64,000 nt of DNA from Datnioides undecimradiatus (Eukaryota > Chordata > Actinopteri > Lobotiformes > Datnioididae), in assembly GCA_008933995.1 (NCBI GenBank), contig WARS01000010.1:8349001-8413000 (forward strand). The letters run 5' to 3'. A program made the position numbers and the translations under genes. Below, one piece after another: positions 11,401 through 21,884 of the stretch. The stretch's first letter is position 1. Each line of letters begins with the position of its first letter. The notes beneath the pieces were generated by a model, which was not told the origin of the DNA, did no database searches, and worked only from the letters and a program-made list of their open reading frames with translations.

Positions 11401-12814
11401 TAAGTGAGAATGTGAGATAAAACCACAAATGTAAAGCCTCGCAGTCATCCCCCGGCTCTGTTTCTCTTACACACAGTGTTCTAATCCCATTTGCCAGTCT
11501 CACAACAGGATTACCAGAGCTACAGCGCTCGGTAACCAATCACACGCTTCCTCTGATCCATATTCTCCTCAATCATTGTGTACGTTCACAGTGTCTTCAC
11601 TCACGGGCCAAAATACACAAACTTCAGTTAATTATGGTTTGAGACGCTTCATGAAAGGCCTTCATATGGTCGTTTAAGTTTATAGTATATTCCCCTTAAG
11701 TTTGAATCATTTGCTAAATGAAACCAGCGTGTAAATCAGGATTTTTCCATAGAAAAGTCGGCATATAAGCAGTTTTCCCATATAAAACACTGGACTCCAT
11801 TGATTTTTTTCCTCAACCTTCCTGCTTCCCGTGTATTTCCTTGGGAAATCAGACCACAGGGGTCACCTAAAGAGCCACAAAAACCCAGCTGGTGGGTCTT
11901 CAAGGACACTCACAGTATGTACTGACCAGAGTACCACTGATGCAGGAACCCCAAAACCGTAAAGGCGGATTTCCCCAAACACCAATTTATGATATCTGAC
12001 TCATCTGAATTCATCTCACATCGTTTACTTGTAGATTTAAAGCTGACTGACACTGTGTGTATTTCACATGCTGCATGGGAAATACACAATGCAACCTCTC
12101 TCAGAGGTTCAGAGTTCAGAGGGTTTTTGCATGTTGTGCATTAGCAAAGACAGGACTGTGCTCTCCTGAGTTACAGAACAAACTCTGTCCACCAAACAGC
12201 AAGTGGATAAGGACACTGACTCTGACCATTCATGCTCCAACAGTAAGAGCACAAACTGGGTTTAATGAAGCTTTTCACCAAACTATTTTTTGATTCCAGC
12301 TCTTTTAAAAAACTCTTTAAACTGAGACCTCAAGCCCCCACATGCACAGCCACATAAATATCTCTTCCTGCCCCTGCAGCGACATGATATAATTTATAAA
12401 TGCTGATGATGGTTCGTGCAAAATACTACATCATGCTGCATTCTCCACTCACTGTGGTGACTTTAGGGCTCACAGGAAAACGCACTCATCATTTTGCACA
12501 GTCAAAGATTTCATATTAGTATGTTGATGCATTTTTTTGTTTGTTTTTTTTCTTGAAAATAAAACTGCAGTGCAAAATCATCCTTTATAAGTCACTTTAT
12601 TGTGTATCGATCCATGTGTAATCGTTTTTTTGGTCTTTAAACAAGTGGAGCATTCTGCCACTTTCTGGCACTTACTCCCACTGCAGTTATTTCATGAATT
12701 TCCTCCAAACATGTTGGAGTACATTAAACTCAAATATGGCAGATCTTTTATTGTGGAAACCTCTTCATTACTAACCGGGTTGAATTAAAGTTTTTTTTTA
12801 AACCCTGCTTGCAG

Positions 12815-12848
<34 letters not shown>

Positions 12849-13400
12849 CACAGAAAAAAAAAAAAAAGAGTGTTCAGGCTGTGATCTCTGACACGGACTC
12901 TTAGCAGTGTAAATCAGCAGGTACCCCCTCAGCTCGGCCTTACGCACCGTTGTGACCTGACTGATTTGACCCTCCTGTTAACTATCAATCATTACGCATT
13001 ACGCTGTCAACACCTGCTCAATGCAGAAAAAGTTCGCAGGGCGCACCTGTTCCCGGATCGATAGGAGACGTTTGTCCATTAAAAAAGAAAAAAGAAAAGC
13101 AGCTCGAAACATTAACGCAGATCGATTGAACATCTTAACAACTTCTGGCTGGGGAGAAATAAAGCGGAAAAGGACAGATGACGGTGCCAAATAAACACAT
13201 GATGAGAATCGGGCTGCACGCAAACACCGTCAGTAAAAATCTCTGTGAGCGACCGCCGCAGGAAACCTGTGTCCACGGAATACTAATTACAGAATAAGCG
13301 ACGGGACAAAAAAATGCAGAATATCCGAGAAGACCATAAATTAAACAAGATGCATTATGGAAATGGGGAAAAAAAACAAAAGATGGCAACTGTCCTCCTC
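8470..13400. other. Non-coding stretch, presumed first intron of the cadherin gene
   Basis: If the CpG-rich block at 13.4-14.0 kb is the cadherin 5' exon, this is a ~5 kb intron. It contains a purine-rich GA tract near 8741-8812, CpG-enriched sequence near 10.25-10.54 kb with an unconvincing 102-codon minus-strand frame, and unique AT-rich DNA. No exon is supported. Confidence 0.5.
12819..12847. repeat. (TG)n microsatellite
   Basis: Fourteen and a half TG units, followed shortly by a run of A. Simple-sequence repeat. Confidence 0.95.
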
Positions 13401-13429
13401 GAGCTTTGAAATCTACCGGAATTACTCAC

Positions 13430-13990
13430 CAAAAGAAGGTGGAATAACTTCGTCGCCGAGCAGATGGTGTCTGGTGGTAAAAGTTGTTTTTTTTTCTCTT
13501 GCCACGCACCACGCAATGGGAGAAAAACGCTTATGTGGAGATAAAGAGTTGAAAAGTTTTCATGGTGAAATTAGTCCTGATGGCAGAGCAGAGCTGCTGG
13601 AGATCGGCTACTGGATCGCGCGTAAACGCTCTCACCCTTGGCATGGATGCAAGTCTGATCCCCCTTCTCTCCCTCTCCCTCTCTCTCTCCCTCTCCCTGC
13701 CTCTCTTTCTCTCGCCGTATCCTGCGCAGTGCTGCCTCCGTGCAGGGAACCCCAGCTGCAGGGTTCTGGGTATGTATCTATCTCTCTCTCTTACATAGGC
13801 AACAGGGAACGCGCAGCAGCGAGGAGTCAGAACCCCGGACGAGACAGGAAACGCTCTCATCTGAGCCAAATCCTCTCTGACTGGAGTGGAGAGCGCCCAT
13901 CGAAATAGTTTGACCAAAATAAGTTGGCGAGGAGGGAGCCAGAAACACACGCAGCGTTTTGGCAGAGGGAAAGAAGAACCGAATTTTCAG
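13430..13990 (-). promoter_or_regulatory. Candidate 5' untranslated exon and promoter region of the cadherin gene
   Basis: This is the most CpG-dense stretch of the window (extending left to about 13.2 kb): clusters such as GGATCGCGCGTAAACGC and GGAACGCGCAGCAGCGAGG stand out from CpG-poor flanks. On the minus strand it ends in a consensus donor TTTTG|GTGAGT, with the last exonic base at 13430. Splicing from there to the acceptor at 8447 would give a 4,983-bp first intron and place the cadherin start codon in exon 2, the usual arrangement for type II cadherins. A CCAAT motif on the plus strand (ATTGG on the minus) lies near 14089. No convincing TATA box was seen. The overlapping open frames of 139 codons (minus) and 183 codons (plus) run through the CT-rich tract and resemble no protein. 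The right edge (transcription start) is a guess. Confidence 0.45.
13660..13713. repeat. CT-rich low-complexity tract
   Basis: Imperfect (CT)n/(CCCTCT)n tract on the plus strand, which would be a GA-rich segment of the candidate 5' UTR on the minus strand. GA tracts are common near transcription starts, so this fits the promoter reading but does not prove it. Confidence 0.85.
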
Positions 13991-15699
13991 ACCTGCCAAG
14001 TTTTTGGCAGCAGATGGCATGTGTACTGTTAAATGATCGCCTCGCTGGTGAGAAGAAAAATCAATACAAAATCCTTGACACCTTCAACCAATGAGAGGAA
14101 TGCAACGCCACCTCCTTCACCCCGGGAATTAATTTAATCCTGCAGGTCAAGAGTTAAAATACAAAAATAATTACATCCAAGCAAAAGTTGCATTCCTATG
14201 TCCGTATTTAATTTTACATTGGACATCTTTCTTTCATTCTTTTTCCTCTTGCATAATTCACACTTCACCAATTGACTTTTTAAATACCCATTTTTTTAAG
14301 TGTACTTCAGCATGGGTATGTGGGCTCGCGTTTCTATTTGTTTTTCATCCAATTAGCAGCGAACTGGACTCTCTGCTGACAGAAGAATACAGCATGAGTC
14401 TGGCTCCTCCAAACTACTGCACCTCCATGCTCACAGACCTTTAAAACCAACCAGTATAAGTTACAGTCCTAATTAGTGACAGTAAACATACAGCATGCAC
14501 CAGCATCTCCGGTTAATAACTTGCATTTGCACAGAATGGAACTCTCTACAAGCTGCAAACAGTTTGGGACTCTTATTTTTGAGCGGGTGCCTTACACCTA
14601 CATACATTTTTTCATAGTAAATACACCTGTTCCCACATAAAACATTGCACTTTAAACACAGCCCTGATCATTAGTCACCCTAGGATTTTCTGCTTTGCAT
14701 TTCCCTCCATGCTATTTGCATTTTTAACATAGAATACATTACAGTTGTGCAGCTTCTTTTGTCTTCTCTGCTCTGTCATTTAGGAAGGGAGCACTGACCC
14801 AAACTAATAGAAAGAGCAGCCTCTGTCTGTCATACCTGGAAGAGCAGTTAGTAAAGCTGAATTTAGAGACACAGGAACGATGGACAGGTGAAAATAAGCA
14901 AGTGTAGCCTGTAGTGGGATAAGAGGAGAAATAATGATGTCTGAGGCAAAGGGAAAGCAGATAAAGAAAGAGAAGTTAAAGGAGGATAATGCCAAGGAGA
15001 TAAAAGGAGGAACAGCATAAGCTGGACTAAATAAGAACTCAACTTAAAGGGAGACAGAGTACAGAGGGAGAGTGGGTGTGTGATAATAAAGGGAGAGGTG
15101 AAAGGGAGGAGAAGAGGGAGGTGTATCGGAGGAGGGGGGGTTGCTGCAGTTCAGCGGTGAGAGTTATTTAATTGGAGAGTGACATTGGGAGCCCGCTCGT
15201 CAGCTCTTCCCCATCAATCACACGCGGTCAGGAGATGCCTGAGGTGATGTGGCCCGCGCCCTGCTCCCTCCGGATCCCACGGCCGGCCCGGCATTTAACC
15301 GCCATGCCTCCATTACATCTCCTCCACCCTTACCAACCCCCCCTCCGCCCAACACCCTCATCAGGATGCTCTGACCTCCACTCACCTGGCCTACTGTTAT
15401 CTGCTCCCCAGTGACACACCGCTTGATGGGTCTTTTTGTTCACAGACTAACAAGGAAAACAGTGAAGGGATAGTGTAGCAGCTCATGGAACATTAATAAA
15501 AAATGACCTCGAAGGACAATCAGGTTTGATTTTTGTGTGATATATGCCGCATCTCAGTAGCTGCATTTAGTATTTACACTCTGAACAGCTGAAGCACGAT
15601 GTTTCTGCATTACTTCTAGATAAATATATCAACTGTTTATCTATCACACAAGCAATTTAAACTATCCATGATACAGAAGACACTGGTATGCTGACAATC

Positions 15700-15800
15700 A
15701 TTCTCTGAATTTAGCTAACTATTTTATTTTACTTTTTAAATACCCATTAGTTTAGCTGCTAGCTATAACTGCTGGGAGTTAGCTGGGAGTTGCTGGGATT
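15700..15800 (+). repeat. Diverged AGCTAACT/CCATTA repeat, first block
   Basis: Contains TTTAGCTAACT, CTTTTTAAATACCCATTAG and TAGCTGCTAGC, motifs that recur in the block at 16.29-16.52 kb. It ends in a short GCTGGGAGTTA/GCTGGGAGTTG duplication. Likely an old tandem or dispersed repeat; edges are uncertain. Confidence 0.4.
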
Positions 15801-16215
15801 TATTAAGTTACTTGCAAAAGGCAATTTGCAGGAGTGGGTATAGGATCCTGCCTGTGTGCATTTATGCATTGTCACCATGGACTTCAAACTTCCGCACAGA
15901 CTAAACATTACATCTGTCAAATTCAAGTTTCATGTCATGGATCATCTCCAGCCACAAACCAGGAAGAGAGAAGGAGGAGGAGGAGGGCATGCTGGTTGTT
16001 TTCACCTGCATACGCGGGGTTGTGCACTGTGAATTCATCCCCCCAGGTACTGTTAACAGCTGGATTTGGTACCTGGGACTTTTCCCTCTTCTCCAAAATG
16101 AAACTCAAGCTGAACGGTCCCTGCTTTGACAGGAGGTCCAGAGGACACAGTGCAGTGCATATCACAGATGGTGTTTTATGAGGTCACAAGTCTGGCAGCA
16201 GCGCCAGACAGGAAC

Positions 16216-16253
16216 GGTGTATCACTGCACAAGGTGTATCACTGCACAAGGTG
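16216..16253. repeat. 17-bp tandem duplication
   Basis: The unit GGTGTATCACTGCACAA occurs twice without a mismatch (16216-16232 and 16233-16249) and is followed by a third partial GGTG. The lack of divergence suggests a recent slippage or repair duplication. Confidence 0.95.
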
Positions 16254-16289
16254 ACAACTTTAAAGGGGATGGTGGCCATTCATTTCAAT

Positions 16290-16520
16290 ATCTAGCTAAC
16301 TAATCTGTTTATCCATTACTTGTAGCTAGGAAAATCTGTTTCAACCACATATATATTAGGATACCGTTGCCCATTACTTTTTAAAGTTTAATCTAACTAC
16401 TTTAAATGGTCATTACTTCCCACAGCTGGCAATATTAACTATTTTTCCATTTCTTTTTGGTGTCTTTCTGACCACATTTGTTACGTTTAGCTAACTGTTT
16501 AGACCTCTCTTCTTGCTTGC
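16290..16520 (+). repeat. Diverged AGCTAACT/CCATTACTT repeat, second block
   Basis: Internally repetitive: TATCCATTACTTGTAGCT, TGCCCATTACTTTTTAAAG and TGGTCATTACTTCCCACAGCT follow one another, together with CTGTTTCAACCAC and TTTAGCTAACTG. Similar words (TTGTCCATTACTTTCAGC, CTGTTTCAACCAC) occur at 56.8 kb. This looks like a decayed repeat array with irregular spacing. Confidence 0.5.
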
Positions 16521-19500
16521 TAATTAACTTTCACACATTCTCACTTCACAATATGTAATTTTAGGTGTTACAACTCAGTGCATTTCTTAAAATAAAATTG
16601 TATTTTCTCTTGAATTAGTTGTGTTTTCTACAATCTTTGCTCATAGGCTACCGCCTTGAAACTGCATAACACGTGGATACGGATCAATACTCATAACAGC
16701 AAAATAAGTTGATGAGTCATGTTAATTGCTGGTCAATCTCTGACCTGCTAAAAGACAGTTGACATTATAATTCCAGTAACTGCCTTTCACTGTCATTGGA
16801 AACAGATGATTGTAACATTGACTGGACAATTTCAGCTCTAAACAAGGTATTGATTTCCCCAGTGGACATTTAAAGAAAACATGCTGCTGTGCTCACAGCT
16901 AAAGAGCTGTCATAACATATGTTATCTTTTGAGAACAGCACCGCACAGGACAAAGCACTGAACACAGTCAAGCAGAGGAAACAAGAGCCGAAGAATAACA
17001 ATTAAATAGCCACACGTGATCTGGTCCTTCTTGTTGTACTGATGCAGATTAAAAAAAACCACATTGAAATATTTTAATGTCCTCGCAGTTTTGTTTTAAT
17101 TAATTTTGATTCAAGTTTATGAAAATAGCATTCACTATACAGCATCGGCCTTCACATTCTTTAGTGCCGGCGGAGCAATGATTCAAAGCAAGTGACCTTT
17201 TTCACACCATGATCTTGACAGTGGGATCCTGATTTATCATCAAACTGAATTCCATTTAGCAGTTGTTCTAATTCATGTCTGACTCCTTCTCTGCTCCATA
17301 ATTGCACCAAGACATTTGCACAGAAGTTTAAATGGCCGCTTAATTGTTTTTTATTTTATTTTAATTCTTTTTTTGTGTTGATTGATTTTTCTTTCTGTTG
17401 AGCTCAAGCACATCAGGAGCAGTGTTTCTCTTGCCGAGGCTCTGCCAGTGTGTCGGGGGGGTTTTTTTGCATAGCGCACAGTATGTGGACATGCATTTCA
17501 GTACATGGTGTTCATAAGGCTGCAGAGAGCCGAGGATCAGAGGGAGCAGAGGGGCCTTGATGTTCAAGGGACAAGGCCGGGAAGTTGACGTCCCCCTGAC
17601 TCCGGCACCATGACCAAAATACAAAAGTACTTATTTGCATATGCTGCATCAAAACATTCCTGCTCCTCCTCTTTGAGAAGCAGGGATTTGGACTAATCAT
17701 CCAGCAAGTATTGAGCGATTACATTTTCATCAGATGCAATGTAAGAGGGTCGAAAGATCAAGTGAACTAATGGATGACCTAATCATGGTGGATTGGCTGT
17801 ATCGATTCAGATGGTCATATCCTCATTGTCTGTCAGGCCACTGAAGCTGGAGGCGGATACAATCCCTCACCGGCTGAAACCACCATATTCAAGAAACCCT
17901 CATTCAGATTACACTAATTTAGCCCATACCTCTCCTGGTCCCCTGAGGGTTAAATAGATTACGGGGGAGGAATGACAATCTTGCTGAGTTGCAGCTTAGA
18001 ACTTGTCTCGCAGAGGGTTAGATTTCGAATAATTTAATGTAACAGGTTTTTATCAACCCTACTCCCTTTTTAGGAATTTTATTTCCTTCTCGTATTTCCT
18101 CACAGGGAGATTCTGCAGTGCACAGTACCTCTGCTTGCACCCTCCATATATAAACTGTCTTAATCCTCATTGATATACAGTATGTTGAAAATGTTGTCAT
18201 GCTTGCAGATGCAATTTTGCACGCAAGCAAAATTATGACTTGGTGGTTGGTGACACAAGCTGCCAACACTGCAGAGACAGTCATTCTTCAAGGACAATCT
18301 TCTGCATCTGTGTGAATAATCAATGTTACTGAAAGTTTATCATGAACTCGTGGCATCTTTCACACAGCATCAGGCAATATCACTTCTGCAAAGCCCATCT
18401 AGAACTAAAGTGACATTCATTCTTCCTCAAGAAGATCTAGATAGAGAGCCCTTGAAAGAAAAAAAATATCTAGGTAAATACTTGAGATAGATAACAGGCA
18501 AGTACAGAGGTCATCCTCAGCAATTTCCCTCCAGATGCGTCACAGCAGGTTCTGAAAGAGAAACGTCTCACTGCAGACAGACATGTTCATTCACCTCAGT
18601 TTGTGTCGACTGAGACAGCATCCTGATCCGAATCCTAATGACACACCAACTTGCTAGCATTCAGTGGTCTGTGTGTCACAGAGCGGGAGAGCCGTGGCAG
18701 CTTGGGCTGTGCTCTCAATTCACACTCAGATGTGCACTTACAAAATCTCTGCAGAGGGGAAATAAGTCTGTCACAGAAGATCCTCCTTGTCAACACAACC
18801 ACTATAATATACTGTAATATAACACTGCTTGGAGGTATGGCTGGTGAAACCTCAGTTTAAAACTTCAAAAAGCATTCATCTCCTGGTTGTCATTCTTATT
18901 CTGACCAAAAATAATCAGGTTGAAACTGAACCAATAAAATGTTCTACACAGTATTATGGATTATAAAGACTATGTGTAAGGTTAGGTGAAAGGGGTCTGT
19001 ATAATAATGGTGACAAAACAGAAATTGACAAGATCAGCGACTGGTAAGTAAGGAAAGTCAAGCAGCTGAACAGCCAAATATTTTCCCCAGGAACTGGCGG
19101 AGACCAAAACAGAGTCAAAAGTAGAGTTAATGATAACCTTAGATTTGTCTTGTGCTCAGAAGTTCTCTAAGTAAATGCCATCATTCCTGTGTTTTCTCTG
19201 CATGTACACGGGTTGCAGTCAAAGAGTTATGTGTCTGGCTCTATAACAAACAAAAACAATACCTGATTTAAATTTGGCCATTGGCACCTTCAAAGTTGTT
19301 GTTTTGTGCAGCGATGCACCATTCCCAGTACTCCTGCCATGCTTGGATCAAGGCAGATCTGTTATGTAATCTTGTAAAGCAACATCTGTAATGTGCAGTT
19401 GATTTCCTCTGGACCTCCTCTGTTTTATCATAGCGGCGACCATACTGCAGAAATAGTTTTGATTTTTTAATCTTGCAGAATATCGTGGGTGAAATAAGAA

Positions 19501-21825
19501 AAAAAAACATGTGAATACAACTAAGACTTTAATTATCTTAGAGTCTGAACTTAATGCTTAATTGCTTAAATACTATCTGAGGGTGAAGAACATGGCACTG
19601 TTGTATACATTTTGAACTAAATAATTGCCTACAGTGGTGAAAAATGCATGGCTTTCATTCTGATTTAGCATGTGGTGGAATGAGGGGCAAAGGTGGGGGG
19701 GTTGTAGTGCTCACATCCCACCCCCAGCACCTCAAACTTTCAAATTTGTTGCTCCAGCTCTGCATAAATCCAAGGTGACTACAGCCGCCACCATCTGTGG
19801 AGCAGCTACAACTTACACAAACTTTTCTAAATTCCATCTCTCATGTCTACAGGGGGTGAGTGTTAGACGCACAGAAAATAGACTTTGTGAGAAATATCAC
19901 AACAAAAAGTTCCCTCTTAAGCTACCCTTGTGGGAGATGCTCTTTCAAAAATGTTCCTTCATATTAGGGCACAATCATTTTAAGGAAACTGCTTGTGGTT
20001 GCATATCCATTCGCATCTGTATTCATATCTAGTTTACACATTTCTAGTTTATTTGTTGTACCTCTACAGCCTGGGTTTTCAATTAGGATTTCCCTGAAAG
20101 GTGGCAAATGTTCCAAGCTTTTGACAGCAAGATGCCAGATGCTTTTCTTTCCATTTTGAAAGCGGCAAAATAATGTCACCTTGTGTTACAATGAGAAAGA
20201 AAGGAAGGGCCAAACAGAGAGCAAGCACAAACAAGACAGGAGTGAGGACAGGATGAGACAGAGACATAGATGAGGAGCAGGAAGGGACAGTAAATGAAAA
20301 AAAGAGAGGCAAAGACATTGGCTTTGTCATGACAGTCTCCTCTCCCATGGTGGGGAAGATGTGTGTTCACATGCTCCAGTAGTCAGGCTGAAAAACCCAG
20401 GCCTGTTGCATTCAATCCAGCAGAGCAATTGCACTCATGGTTCCCTGGTTGGCAAAGAGCTTGTTATCCCCCATCCCTTCATCTGCTTGCTCCTCTTCTT
20501 TCCACATCCCTTTTTCCCACACCACAAGCATCTGCATTCTGTTTGCTTCAACAAGCCCCCGTGTTTCCTGGCCACCATGTAACAAGGAAACAAGCAGCGC
20601 CTTTTTATTCTTCTTGCGAGACACAGGTGAACACAAACAGCACAGCCAACAGCCCAGGTGGTGTTTGCATCAGGTGAAGCGTCCTGATCCTGAAAATCAA
20701 ATGCAGTCCTGTCAAGCCGAATCCTGTGCTCCCGCCGTGCCTGGGCCATATCCTGCTGGTGACAGAAGTGAGTCTCAAATCTTGAGAAAATGAAATGAGC
20801 AGTGATAATCTAATGGACTCGATCAACCAACAAGTGTCAAATGGGAATACACAGGCATGCATGAGGAAAGGAGTTGACTGAATACACTGGGTAATGAATG
20901 CCGGTGGAAAACTCAGGTCTTCTCCTTCTTATCGGGCATATTTCAAATGCTTCTCATTAACTCCAGGAGTTTCTCCTCTGCCCATTAAATTTTCTTTCTG
21001 TCTTTATGTGAATGGGGTTGTACGTGCCAAGAACACTTGCTGAGTCAGTAGATAGAGGGTGAGCAGAACGAAATACATTACCAATCTTTTTTTTGTTTTT
21101 CCGCCTTGAAGTCAGTGAATATGAGGTATTGTTTTAGAGGCAAAGTAAAAATAGACTTTACAGCAGACGCAGATTGTGTTCAAAATGGGAAAACCAGAGC
21201 AAATATTTGCTATCAACTGTGCAATGCCTCAATTTGTTAAAACCTCCTCCTGCTCCTTTTTACAGCTGCTTAATATTGGAATAAACTTTCAGGGGTGACA
21301 GCATAATTATAAAACTATCTGTGTTTCTTGATAATCAACTGCCAAATCTGTCATTTGGAAATGATGGATTTTCCTCATAGGCGCTGGAGATAAGATATCG
21401 TTGGCTAAACACCTCATCTGAACAGAGACCAGTGCCTAATTATATTATAACAATTAGACTGGGGAGGACTGTCAATATTTGGTTTTCTTCCCTTGTTGAA
21501 GCAATGTGCATGTAAAATGAGCTATATTCTGCATTAAAGGTTTAGAAGATGATGCCTGTTTTTGTTTTGTTTTCACACTTTTCCGAAACCAAGACAGAAG
21601 AACAAAAGTAAATTTGATTAGCAGTGCGTTTGTCTGTTAGAATATGAGATGCATATGTTAACATGTTTGGCTCACTAGCATACTACCTGCAGTACTACAC
21701 TACCAGGGCCCACAAGCATGTAATACTAAATTAATGTTTTGGTTTGAATGCCATTAAAACACGACATGGACATGTTTGACATGTTTGCTACCACGCAGGG
21801 TGTCCACTGTGTAGCATTTCTCCAC

Positions 21826-21880
21826 TGTGTAGACAGAGCTGCTGCCTGTGAGCGTGTGGGGCAGCAGCTCTGAACCCACA
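21826..21880. other. Perfect 13-bp-stem hairpin with outer pairing
   Basis: CAGAGCTGCTGCC (21834-21846) is exactly complementary to GGCAGCAGCTCTG (21860-21872) across a 13-base loop. Beyond a 4x4 internal loop, TGTG and CACA can pair as well. A TCCACTGTGTAG word is directly repeated just upstream (about 21803 and 21821). It could form a stable RNA or DNA hairpin. I do not recognise a known microRNA. Function is unknown. Confidence 0.6.
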
Positions 21881-21884
21881 AGCT

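Larger units (their letters stand above)
14010..21800. other. Non-coding stretch upstream of the cadherin
   Basis: No gene could be supported. Contents: GC-richer unique sequence at about 15.17-15.42 kb (an 80-codon frame rich in Pro/Leu, no domain), diverged AGCTAACT/CCATTACTT repeats near 15.7 and 16.3 kb, a 14-bp perfect palindrome ATAACATATGTTAT (16912-16925), a small inverted repeat AATTTTGC/GCAAAATT (18213-18234), and GA-rich stretches near 15.0-15.13 and 20.2-20.3 kb. Type II cadherin promoters commonly sit beside long regulatory deserts, but conservation cannot be judged here. Confidence 0.5.

Noticed and set aside
13357..13950. Long overlapping open frames (183 codons plus, 139 codons minus).
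   Set aside because: Both run through a CT-rich tract in a CpG-rich region where stops are rare. The translations (PLPLSLPLP, RERERE) are low-complexity and match no family.
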